A stretch of DNA of 8,565 bases from Limisphaerales bacterium (GTDB taxonomy: Bacteria; Verrucomicrobiota; Verrucomicrobiae; Limisphaerales; UBA11358). Each line of letters opens with the position of its first letter. Within the stretch, counting starts at the first letter, position 1. The stretch lies in NCBI GenBank assembly GCA_003152145.1, contig PLZL01000109.1, positions 1 through 8,565 on the forward strand. The letters run 5' to 3'. The position numbers were made by a program, and so were the translations under genes. Below, one piece after another: positions 1 through 5,956 of the stretch. Under the pieces are notes generated by a model. The model was not told the DNA's origin and did no database searches. It saw only the letters and a list, made by a program, of their open reading frames with translations.

Positions 1-833
1 TGGACGGCGCGAACATGAACGCGCAAGTCGGTTTGACTTCGCCCGGCTTCATCGGCGCGGACGTTTGCCATTTGAATCTGCACAAAACGTTTTGCGTTCC
101 GCACGGCGGCGGCGGACCGGGTGTCGGACCGATTGGCGTGGCGGAACATCTCGTGGAGTTTCTGCCCGGCCACAACGTCATCAACCTCGGCGGCGAAAGC
201 CCCATTGGGGCGGTTTCTGCCGCGCCGTGGGGCAGCGCGAGCATTCTCACCATCTCGTGGATGTATATCGCGATGATGGGCGCGGACGGACTGACCGAGG
301 CGACGAAGTTCGCCATCCTCAACGCGAATTACATCTCCAAGCGGCTGGAGGAGCATTTTCCGACGCTTTACCGCAGCAACGGCCTCGTCGCGCACGAATG
401 CATTCTGGATTTGCGCGCGTTCCACAGCGTCACCGCTGAGGACGTGGCGAAGCGGCTGATGGATTACGGCTTTCACGCGCCGACGCTTTCGTTTCCGGTC
501 GCCGGCACACTCATGGTGGAACCGACCGAAAGCGAATCGAAATACGAACTGGATCGGTTCTGCGACGCGATGATTTCCATCCACGCGGAAATGACCGCCG
601 TGGAAACCGGCACGGCGGACGCGAAAAACAATCTGCTCAAGAACGCCCCGCACACGGCCGACCAGATTGCCAGCGACAATTGGAATCGGCCTTACTCTCG
701 CGAGCAGGCGGCTTTTCCGGCGAAGGATTTGCACGAATACAAATTCTGGCCGCATGTCAGCCGCGTGGACAACGTCTTCGGTGACCGCAATCCCGTTTGC
801 TCCTGCGCGGGGATGGAGGCGCATTCTGCGTAA
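1..833 (+). CDS. gcvP: Glycine dehydrogenase (decarboxylating), P-protein, C-terminal part; 5' end outside window
   Basis: The P-protein of the glycine cleavage system decarboxylates glycine using pyridoxal phosphate and passes the aminomethyl group to lipoylated H-protein in the cytoplasm. The reading frame is open from base 3 and already inside the conserved core. [15 protein letters not shown] is followed by H-L-N-L-H-K-T-F, whose Lys (codon 84-86) is the family's PLP-binding lysine, then by the P-H-G-G-G-G-P-G loop. The C-terminus has the usual [14 protein letters not shown] signature and ends at TAA 831-833. About 276 residues are present, against roughly 950 for a full single-chain protein. 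Whether the missing part is fused (gcvP) or a separate subunit gene (gcvPA/gcvPB type) cannot be seen. The ATG at 15 is internal, not a start. gcvT and gcvH are not in the window. No clear terminator separates it from the next gene, 15 nt away. Confidence 0.96.
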   Translation, partial: DGANMNAQVGLTSPGFIGADVCHLNLHKTFCVPHGGGGPGVGPIGVAEHLVEFLPGHNVINLGGESPIGAVSAAPWGSASILTISWMYIAMMGADGLTEATKFAILNANYISKRLEEHFPTLYRSNGLVAHECILDLRAFHSVTAEDVAKRLMDYGFHAPTLSFPVAGTLMVEPTESESKYELDRFCDAMISIHAEMTAVETGTADAKNNLLKNAPHTADQIASDNWNRPYSREQAAFPAKDLHEYKFWPHVSRVDNVFGDRNPVCSCAGMEAHSA

Positions 834-848
834 GAATCATTCACGCGT

Positions 849-1340
849 ATGAGCATCAATTTTCAACAACTGTCTGAAAAAGAGCTTATCGAGGGCTATG
901 GCGATCTGCTGAAAGAACTAAAATCGCGAAAGATCATTAAGGGCAAAAACGTGATCGGTGATTTGGCGGAATGGATGGTCATCAACCACTATAATTCTAC
1001 GTCTGGACTGCCAACATTAAGCGCAGCACCACCTGGAACGATCGATTTTGACGCCATCGGGAAGAACGGAAAACGATACAGCATCAAGGCGACTTCCGGA
1101 CAAGTCACCGGATCATTCTTTGGCCTGTCCGCTCCGTCTGAACCACAAACGCAATTTAACCCCAAATTTGATTACGTCATCATTGTTAAGTTCGATACTG
1201 ACTATCGGCTCGAAAAGATTGCTGAAATATCGTGGGATCAATTCTTAGCTTTGAGAAAATGGCTTCCAAGACAAAATGCCTATAACTTGAACGTGAGTCA
1301 AAAGCTACTTGCGCAAGCGAAAATTGTCTTTTCACATTGA
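849..1340 (+). CDS. Small nuclease-like protein of unknown function (PD-(D/E)XK-like, possibly DUF6998)
   Basis: This is a complete 163-residue cytoplasmic protein with no signal peptide or membrane segment. I do not recognise an experimentally defined family; from memory the layout resembles the DUF6998 group. Visible features are a helical N-terminus, G-D-L-A-E-W with Glu41, a strand I-D-F-D-A-I with Asp66 and Asp68, then Y-S-I-K-A-T with Lys80. Next come F-D-Y-V-I-I-V-K-F and I-S-W-D-Q-F. An acidic helix residue, an Asp-bearing strand and a strand ending in x-x-K is the arrangement of PD-(D/E)XK nucleases, although Ser78 stands where the usual Asp/Glu of the (D/E)xK step would be. A nuclease role is therefore inference only. 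The gene starts 15 nt after gcvP with no good ribosome-binding site. It is visibly more A+T-rich than gcvP, which suggests later acquisition. The ATG at 849 gives the conserved-looking N-terminus S-I-N-F-Q-Q-L. Confidence 0.8.
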   Translation: MSINFQQLSEKELIEGYGDLLKELKSRKIIKGKNVIGDLAEWMVINHYNSTSGLPTLSAAPPGTIDFDAIGKNGKRYSIKATSGQVTGSFFGLSAPSEPQTQFNPKFDYVIIVKFDTDYRLEKIAEISWDQFLALRKWLPRQNAYNLNVSQKLLAQAKIVFSH

Positions 1341-1389
1341 CACGAATGCGCTGACTGCATTGCTCCGTTAGATAATTCGACCAACGCGG

Positions 1390-1420
1390 CCGTGTCCATC
1401 GGTGTCCATCCGTGGTTGAA
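1390..1420. repeat. 31-nt dispersed intergenic repeat, copy 1
   Basis: This segment matches 4018-4048 at 28 of 31 positions; the three differences are all C/T or G/A transitions. Inside it, the unit GTGTCCATC occurs twice (1392-1400 and 1402-1410), followed by CGTGGTTGAA. Similar GTGTTCATCCGTGG-type sequences are familiar from intergenic regions of environmental Verrucomicrobiota and related genomes (recalled, not searched). Here it lies in the gap after the A+T-rich gene, and the second copy lies directly after the GH43 stop codon, so both sit in gene-end spacers. Its function is unknown. Confidence 0.8.
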
Positions 1421-1452
1421 TTCTCCGCTGCCGCGGTTAAGGGTTTTCCCGG

Positions 1453-1509
1453 TCAGTTGTTGAGCGGCAATTGAATCTCCGTCAGATAGTTCTTCGGGTT
1501 AGGATAAGA
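1453..1509 (-). pseudogene. C-terminal coding remnant ending in Y-L-T-E-I-Q-L-P-L-N-N-stop
   Basis: Read on the minus strand, a short frame between a TGA at 1512-1510 and a TGA at 1455-1453 gives N-P-K-N-Y-L-T-E-I-Q-L-P-L-N-N. It would be too short to report, except that a second sequence at 2429-2453 has nearly the same bases and encodes Y-L-M-E-I-Q-L, with most differences at silent third positions. That pattern suggests both descend from coding sequence. The T-E-I-Q-x-P-L ending resembles the C-termini of GyrI-like effector-binding domains, but this is a tentative reading from a very short stretch. The body of the gene is absent; the SDR starts about 40 nt away. Confidence 0.35.
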
Positions 1510-1550
1510 TCAGGCTTGAATTGCGGCGCAATTTGTCACAGATAAATCGA

Positions 1551-2378
1551 ATGAACACAGAACTTGAGGGAAAAGTAATCATCGTCACTGGCGCTTCGGG
1601 CGGCATTGGCTCGGCGATTGCAAGGCGATTTGCCGATGAAGGTGCGCGGCTCGTGCTGCATTATTGTCGGGGCCAGACAAGCGCGGAACGATTGCGAGCC
1701 GAACTTTCCGGCGCGGAGACGATGCTCGTTCGCGCGGATTTGACGAAGGAAACCGAAACGAGGCGGTTGTTCGCAGCGGCCTCAAAAAAATTTGGTCGCG
1801 TGGATACGCTCGTCGCCAACGCCGGTTGGTGGGAAACGCGCGAGGTGCCGCTGCATAAAATGACGTTGAAGCAATGGCGGGCGACGCTGGACGCGGTGTT
1901 GACTTCGACGTTTCTGACGGCGCGGGAATTTTTCCGGCTCGTGACGACGCAGCGTCGCGGCAACGTTGTTTTGATTGGCTCGACGGCGGCGGTGTTCGGC
2001 GAGGCTGGCCACGCCGATTACGCTTCGGCCAAAGCGGCCATGGCATTCGGGCTGACGCGCACGTTGAAAAATGAAATCGCTCGCATCGCGCCGCACACGA
2101 AAAATTATTGCGGCGGACGGGTGAACTGCGTATGTCCCGGTTGGACGATTGTTCCGCGCAACGCGTCCAAACTCGGAGATACAGCGGTCGTAAAAAAAAT
2201 CGCAGCGACCATGGCGCTGCCGCAAATCGCGCGGCCTGATGACATTGCAAACCTTGTTGTGTTTCTTTCCTCGGATCGGCTCGCCCGCCACACCACGGGC
2301 CAGACGATTATCGTCGCGGGTGGAATGGAGGGCCGCCAACTTTGGCGGCCCGAAGAAATCAACTCGGCGCTCGCCTGA
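1551..2378 (+). CDS. SDR family NAD(P)-dependent oxidoreductase with Val replacing the catalytic-tetrad Asn
   Basis: This 275-residue classical-type short-chain dehydrogenase/reductase is a cytoplasmic NAD(P)-dependent oxidoreductase of unknown substrate. Visible motifs are the Rossmann nucleotide loop T-G-A-S-G-G-I-G (13-20), the structural N-A-G (90-92), catalytic Ser134, Tyr147 and Lys151 in Y-A-S-A-K, and V-N-C-V-C-P-G (201-207). The family's usual D-x-N-L-T-x-x-F helix reads D-A-V-L-T-S-T-F, so Val116 sits where the tetrad Asn is expected. The C-terminus extends past the usual G-G end as M-E-G-R-Q-L-W-R-P-E-E-I. The ATG at 1551 puts the glycine loop at the normal distance. An in-frame TTG at 1521 would add ten residues with no family support. 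No strong ribosome-binding site is seen. Both flanks hold remnants of minus-strand genes, so the gene may have been inserted. FabG-like acyl reductase or sugar dehydrogenase are possible readings that cannot be separated here. Confidence 0.9.
   Translation: MNTELEGKVIIVTGASGGIGSAIARRFADEGARLVLHYCRGQTSAERLRAELSGAETMLVRADLTKETETRRLFAAASKKFGRVDTLVANAGWWETREVPLHKMTLKQWRATLDAVLTSTFLTAREFFRLVTTQRRGNVVLIGSTAAVFGEAGHADYASAKAAMAFGLTRTLKNEIARIAPHTKNYCGGRVNCVCPGWTIVPRNASKLGDTAVVKKIAATMALPQIARPDDIANLVVFLSSDRLARHTTGQTIIVAGGMEGRQLWRPEEINSALA
2330..2351. repeat. Perfect 10-bp inverted repeat with 2-nt spacer inside the 3' end of the SDR gene
   Basis: GGGCCGCCAA (2330-2339) is followed by two bases and its exact reverse complement TTGGCGGCCC (2342-2351). 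It codes for part of G-R-Q-L-W-R-P near the SDR C-terminus. A two-base loop is too tight for a simple RNA hairpin unless the closing pairs open. There is no following T-run, so it is not called a terminator. Confidence 0.6.
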
Positions 2379-2428
2379 ATGGCGACATCACTCCACCGCC
2401 GCCGTTGCTCAAGAAGAACGGTTATGTG

Positions 2429-2453
2429 CAGTTGAATTTCCATCAGGTAGTGC
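2429..2453 (-). pseudogene. Second copy of the Y-L-x-E-I-Q-L coding tail, downstream of the SDR
   Basis: Aligned with 1468-1492, 20 of 25 bases agree, and the resemblance extends weakly outward. Read on the minus strand it gives H-Y-L-M-E-I-Q-L-H-I-T, against N-Y-L-T-E-I-Q-L-P-L in the upstream copy. Tyr, Glu and Leu codons differ only at silent positions, which argues for common coding descent rather than chance. The stop codon of the upstream copy is not conserved here and the frame runs on antisense through the SDR, so this is a fragment, not a gene. The two copies are in the same orientation and frame the SDR gene. Confidence 0.3.
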
Positions 2454-2484
2454 CGGGCCTTTGACGTAAATTTCGCGCGTCGGC

Positions 2485-2660
2485 TTAAGGTTCTTCACCA
2501 AGAAATAAATCCAGCACGCGCCGCGCGTTCTGTGGATTGCGTTGCAGTGAGCCGTGGCCTTCGTCCGGGTCTTCAATGCGGTCGAGGACGGTTGCGCCCT
2601 GTTCTTTCAACCATTCAGCGGAGTGTCGCAGTAGTCATACAGGCTTGCTTCCAGACCAAA
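2485..2660 (-). pseudogene. C-terminal remnant of an alpha/beta-hydrolase-like enzyme, frameshifted and truncated
   Basis: The gap between the SDR and GH43 genes is not empty. From the stop TAA at 2487-2485, the minus strand reads upstream as a coherent protein tail: A-E-W-L-K-E-Q-G-A-T-V-L-D-R-I-E-D-P-D-E-G-H-G, then S-L-Q-R-N-P-Q-N-A-R-R-V-L-D-L-F-L-G-E-E-P. The E-G-H-G step looks like the C-terminal catalytic His region of alpha/beta hydrolases, followed by the last helix. Upstream, the match continues in another frame as F-G-L-E-A-S-L-Y-D-Y-C-D-T-P (2660-2619). A one-base shift at about 2617-2628 would join them as C-D-T-P-A-E-W-L-K. Upstream of 2660 the homology appears to stop, and the GH43 ribosome-binding site and start lie on the other strand just beyond. 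About 60 residues remain, so the gene is dead. The exact hydrolase family is not determined. Confidence 0.6.
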
Positions 2661-2676
2661 CCTTTGGGAATCATTT

Positions 2677-2682
2677 AAGGAA
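2677..2682 (+). promoter_or_regulatory. Ribosome-binding site of the GH43 gene
   Basis: AAGGAA lies 8 nt before the ATG at 2691. It is the clearest Shine-Dalgarno sequence in the window, and it fixes the GH43 start in front of a good signal peptide. Confidence 0.65.
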
Positions 2683-2690
2683 CCAACGAA

Positions 2691-4016
2691 ATGACGAACC
2701 ACAAACTTCATCTTCTGGCATTGAGTCTTTGGGGACTGTTTTTTGCCAACAATGCATTTGCCACGAATCCTCTCATCACGGATCAATTTACCGCCGACCC
2801 GACCGCGCGGGTGTTTGAAGGCAAAATGTATCTCTATCCCTCCCACGACATTCCTTACAGTCCGGGCCGGGGGCGGACCAACTGGTTTATCATGGAAGAC
2901 TATCATGTGTTTTCCTCGGAAAATCTGACAGACTGGCGCGATTATGGAGTCATCATCAACCAGACCAATGTTCCCTGGCTTAATAGCTACGCATTTAACA
3001 TGTGGGCGCCGGACTGCGTTTTTAAGAACGGAAAGTATTATTTCTATTTTCCGACGGGAGGCAGAATCGGGGCTGCCGTGGCAGACAAGCCCTCTGGCCC
3101 TTTCAAGCCGGAGGAAAAGCCAATCGCCGGCGTGGGCGGAATAGATCCCTGCGTGTTCATTGACAAGGACGGAAGCGCCTATTTGTTTTGGGCGGGGGGC
3201 AGCAGAATATCCGTGGCCAAGCTGAAGGACAACATGTTGGAGCTTGATTCCAAGCCGCAGGTGATCACGAATCTTCCACCCAAAGGACTCATCGAAGGCC
3301 CCTTCGCGTTCGAGCGAAACGGCATTTATTATTTAACCTATCCGCATGCGGCGACCAATACTGAAAGGCTGGAATATTCGATCAGCGCCAATCCGATGGG
3401 GCCATTCAAACAAAGGGGGGTCATTCTGGATGAATCGGCCAGTGGTTGCTGGACGGTTCATCAGTCAATTGTTGAATACAAAGGGCAGTGGTATTTGTTT
3501 TATCACGACAAGGATTTGTCCCCGGATTTTGACAAAAACCGATCAGTCAGGGCGGATTATTTGTATTTTAACGAAGACGGAACCATCCAGAAAGTCATTC
3601 CCACCCTGCGAGGAGTTGGGATTGCGGATGCGAAAAGCAAAATTCAAATTGACCGGTATAGCGCCATCAGCAAGGAAGGTGTGTCGGTCTCATTCCTTAA
3701 TCCGACCAACACGTTTGAAGGATGGAAAATATCGCTTAATGGGACGAATGCGTGGGTCCGGTTTGACAAGGTTGATTTCGGGAAGACCAAGTTGAAATCG
3801 GTGACCGTCATGGCCGTTTCACCGGCGAAAAGTGTGGTGCAAATCCACCTGGATAAGGTGGACGGTCCCGTGCTGGCCAAAGTTAAAATCGGGAAAACTT
3901 CAAAATGGAAAGTCGTTAAATCAAAGGTGGCCAGTGTTCCAACCGGCATCCACGATCTTGTTGTTAGCCAGGATGGGAACAAAAACGTTGAATTGGATTG
4001 GATCAGTTTCGAATAA
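2691..4016 (+). CDS. Secreted glycoside hydrolase family 43 enzyme with C-terminal CBM6-like domain
   Basis: This 441-residue exported enzyme probably releases arabinose, xylose or galactose from plant cell-wall polysaccharide. The signal peptide spans residues 1-24: a basic start, a hydrophobic L-L-A-L-S-L-W-G-L-F-F core and cleavage after A-F-A. The five-bladed propeller spans about 28-315. Its GH43 acidic residues are placed as expected: Asp36 in A-D-P-T-A-R (general base), Asp152 in G-I-D-P-C-V-F (pKa modulator) and Glu202 in I-E-G-P-F (general acid). His267 in T-V-H-Q-S and the R-A-D-Y-L-Y-F-N-E-D-G-T-I segment are also typical. Residues about 319-441 form a beta-sandwich resembling CBM6, ending V-E-L-D-W-I-S-F. 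Start and ribosome-binding site (2677-2682) agree. The exact substrate and subfamily cannot be read here. Base use is somewhat more A+T-rich than in the pectate lyase that follows 251 nt later in the same direction; the gap holds repeats, so the two are probably separately transcribed. Confidence 0.92.
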   Translation: MTNHKLHLLALSLWGLFFANNAFATNPLITDQFTADPTARVFEGKMYLYPSHDIPYSPGRGRTNWFIMEDYHVFSSENLTDWRDYGVIINQTNVPWLNSYAFNMWAPDCVFKNGKYYFYFPTGGRIGAAVADKPSGPFKPEEKPIAGVGGIDPCVFIDKDGSAYLFWAGGSRISVAKLKDNMLELDSKPQVITNLPPKGLIEGPFAFERNGIYYLTYPHAATNTERLEYSISANPMGPFKQRGVILDESASGCWTVHQSIVEYKGQWYLFYHDKDLSPDFDKNRSVRADYLYFNEDGTIQKVIPTLRGVGIADAKSKIQIDRYSAISKEGVSVSFLNPTNTFEGWKISLNGTNAWVRFDKVDFGKTKLKSVTVMAVSPAKSVVQIHLDKVDGPVLAKVKIGKTSKWKVVKSKVASVPTGIHDLVVSQDGNKNVELDWISFE

Positions 4017-4017
4017 T

Positions 4018-4048
4018 CCGTGTTCATCGATGTTCATCCGTGGTTGAA
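4018..4048. repeat. 31-nt dispersed intergenic repeat, copy 2
   Basis: This copy begins one base after the GH43 stop codon and differs from 1390-1420 by three transitions. The unit GTTCATC appears twice, followed by CGTGGTTGAA. Its position abutting a stop codon matches what is expected of a repeat tolerated only in spacers. Confidence 0.8.
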
Positions 4049-4065
4049 ATGATTTCGACACCTCA

Positions 4066-4180
4066 CCCTGACCCTTTCCCCATTAGTAGCGAAGAGAGGA
4101 TTTATTCCTTAAACGGCAATTGTATGAGGTTTTCATATTGCACATGGTTTAGGCCCTCCAGCAAGGGGAGAGTCAAGGGG
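4066..4180. repeat. Imperfect inverted repeat in the GH43-PL9 spacer
   Basis: CCCTGACCCTTTCCCC (4066-4081) is partly complementary to the segment AAGGGGAGAGTCAAGGGG (4163-4180), with mismatches and a 2-nt length difference. About 80 A+T-rich bases lie between them. CCTCACCCTGACCCT-type sequences paired with GGGGAGAG arms occur as short palindromic intergenic repeats in many environmental bacteria (recalled, not searched). The inner bases look unrelated to the arms and could be an insertion into an older hairpin. No T-run follows, so it is not a classic terminator. Confidence 0.45.
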
Positions 4181-4216
4181 ATTTTTCAGAATTGGCCGGG
4201 AAAATTCTGTTGGCGG

Positions 4217-4244
4217 TTGTAGAAAATTTTAATCGTGTTATTCT
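4217..4244 (+). promoter_or_regulatory. Possible sigma70-like promoter for the pectate lyase gene
   Basis: TTGTAG (4217-4222) and TATTCT (4239-4244) are separated by 16 nt in an A+T-rich stretch and would start transcription about 15-18 nt before the ATG at 4268. The match is modest and promoter consensus in this lineage is poorly known, so this is only a candidate. Confidence 0.25.
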
Positions 4245-4267
4245 AAGCTCGTATCAGCCAACAACAA

Positions 4268-5863
4268 ATGCAGTCAAAGAAATCCATCGTTCCCATGCCA
4301 AACCAGTTTTGCAAAGCCCTGATTGTGACGGCGTTGTTTCTCAAGCTGCAAGCGCCGTCCGCGTTTGCTTCAGTGTATTACGTCGCCACAAACGGAGTTG
4401 ATGCGAACCTCGGGATGAGCAACAGCCCGTTCGCGACCATCATGCGGGCGCAAACGGCGGCGTCTTCGGGTGACACGGTTTATCTGCGCGGCGGGACTTA
4501 TTTCCTGAACAATTCGAATCTCACCACGACAAACGCCCCGTGGGCCATCGTCAACAATATGACGAAAAGCGGGATCAGTTACCTGGCCTTTCCCGGCGAG
4601 CGGCCGGTGTTTGATTTTTCCACCGTGCAACCGATTGGTAATCGAGTGACGGCGTTTCTGGTGACGAGTTCAGCAAGTGATTGCGTGTTCAAGGGATTCG
4701 ATGTCGTGGGCGTGACGGTGAACGTCACGGGCGTCAACTCGCAGTCGGAGTGTTTTCGGATTACGGGCGGTAATCGGAACCGGTTCGAGCAACTCCATAT
4801 GCACGACGGCATGGGCATCGGCTGGTATCTAACTTCGGGCCAGAGCAATCTCGTTTTGAATTGTGACGCGTGGAACAACCGTGGTCTGGACAGTTATTCG
4901 CTGGGCAACATTGACGGCTTCGGGTGTCATCCGAGTTCGACGAGCGGCAGGGGAAATGTCATCCGCGGCTGCCGCGCGTGGTTCAACAGCGACGATGGCT
5001 ACGATTGCATCAACGCATTCGCCGTGGTGACATTCGATCATTGCTGGTCGTTCTACAACGGTTACTTCACGAATTTCACGAGTTCAACCGGCGACGGAAA
5101 CGGCGTCAAGGCCGGCGGCTACGGTGTTTCCGGCGGATCGTTTCCGACCCCCATCCCGCACCACGTCGTCGAGTTTTGCCTGACAGTGAGGAATCGGGCG
5201 AGTGGCTTTTATGCGAACCATCATCTGGACGGCCAGGTCTGGTTGAACAACACGGCGTATCGGAACGCCACTGATTACAACATGCTTTGCAGCACGAACA
5301 ACTCAAGTTCCGCCGGCGACGTGCCCGGCTACAATCATGTGATGAAAAATAATCTCGGTTACAATGCCTCATCGAGAGAGACCAACAATCTCAACGTGGC
5401 GCAATGCGACGCAAGCTACAATTTTTTCACGCTGCCCGTGACCATCGCGTCAAATGATTTTGTGACGCTTGACGAAAGTCTGTTGACCGCTCCGCGCCAG
5501 ACCAATGGCAACCTGCCTTACATCAATTTCGCGCGGCTGACCAACACGAGTGATTGCATTGATGTGGGCACGAACCTGGGCTTCGCGTTCTACGGTGCTG
5601 CGCCGGATTTGGGCGCGTTCGAATTCGGCCCGACGAATGCGCCGTCGCCGACAATCGCCAGGCTCGGAACGAATCTGATTTTCACCGCCAGCGGCTGGGC
5701 GAACCAGACGAATTATCTCATCGCCTCGACTGATCTTACGCTGCCACCGTCACAATGGACGACCATCGCGACGAACTTTTCCGACCTGTCGGGCAACTGC
5801 GCGTTCACCAACGCCATCCCGGCTGGTGTGCCGGCACAGTTCTACCGCATCAGCCTGCCGTGA
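4268..5863 (+). CDS. Secreted family PL9 pectate lyase (right-handed parallel beta-helix)
   Basis: This 531-residue exported lyase is predicted to cut homogalacturonan (pectate) by calcium-dependent beta-elimination. The signal peptide spans about 1-34, with hydrophobic core A-L-I-V-T-A-L-F-L and cleavage after S-A-F-A. The mature protein opens Y-Y-V-A-T-N-G-V-D-A-N, then S-P-F-A-T-I and G-D-T-V-Y-L-R-G-G-T-Y, the common entry to secreted beta-helices. The PL9 core follows: L-V-L-N-C-D-A-W-N-N, I-D-G-F-G-C, V-I-R-G-C-R-A-W-F-N-S-D-D-G-Y-D and G-D-G-N-G-V-K-A-G-G. Asp206, Asp232, Asp233 and Asp236 match the calcium-binding Asp209/233/234/237 of Dickeya Pel9A, and Lys271 matches its catalytic base Lys273. 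All are present, so it should be active. The last 65 or so residues form a separate small domain ending Q-F-Y-R-I-S-L-P. Met at 4295 is an alternative start. No ribosome-binding site is evident. The upstream GH43 supports a pectin role. Confidence 0.93.
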   Translation: MQSKKSIVPMPNQFCKALIVTALFLKLQAPSAFASVYYVATNGVDANLGMSNSPFATIMRAQTAASSGDTVYLRGGTYFLNNSNLTTTNAPWAIVNNMTKSGISYLAFPGERPVFDFSTVQPIGNRVTAFLVTSSASDCVFKGFDVVGVTVNVTGVNSQSECFRITGGNRNRFEQLHMHDGMGIGWYLTSGQSNLVLNCDAWNNRGLDSYSLGNIDGFGCHPSSTSGRGNVIRGCRAWFNSDDGYDCINAFAVVTFDHCWSFYNGYFTNFTSSTGDGNGVKAGGYGVSGGSFPTPIPHHVVEFCLTVRNRASGFYANHHLDGQVWLNNTAYRNATDYNMLCSTNNSSSAGDVPGYNHVMKNNLGYNASSRETNNLNVAQCDASYNFFTLPVTIASNDFVTLDESLLTAPRQTNGNLPYINFARLTNTSDCIDVGTNLGFAFYGAAPDLGAFEFGPTNAPSPTIARLGTNLIFTASGWANQTNYLIASTDLTLPPSQWTTIATNFSDLSGNCAFTNAIPAGVPAQFYRISLP

Positions 5864-5956
5864 TGACGAGGGTTGGAACGCGCGGTTGACAAATGCCAAG
5901 AAACGGCTGGCGAAAATGGCGGCAAAGGGTTATTTGCAGGGGAGCATTGTTGCATC

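Noticed and set aside
1341..1550. tRNA or other structured RNA gene in the spacer before the SDR
   Set aside because: No cloverleaf, CCA end or conserved T-loop sequence is visible; apart from the repeat and the coding remnant I see nothing definable.
1535..1558. CACAGATAAATCGAATGAACACAG near the SDR start as an inverted third copy of the 31-nt repeat
   Set aside because: Only scattered resemblance to the reverse complement (CACGG-GATGAACAC) remains; too weak to separate from chance, and it overlaps the SDR start codon.
1585..2250. Long open frame (221 codons) on the minus strand across the SDR gene
   Set aside because: It is antisense to a gene with all SDR motifs, and its translation is low-complexity Arg/Ala/Ser-rich with no recognisable domain; it comes from the codon bias of the real gene.
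2330..2351. Rho-independent terminator at the end of the SDR gene
   Set aside because: The palindrome lies before the stop codon, has a two-base loop and no T-run after it.
5873..5956. N-terminal extension of the hemerythrin-like protein from TTG 5873
   Set aside because: The extra 28 residues do not resemble the family; ATG 5957 has a purine-rich ribosome-binding site and begins at helix 1.
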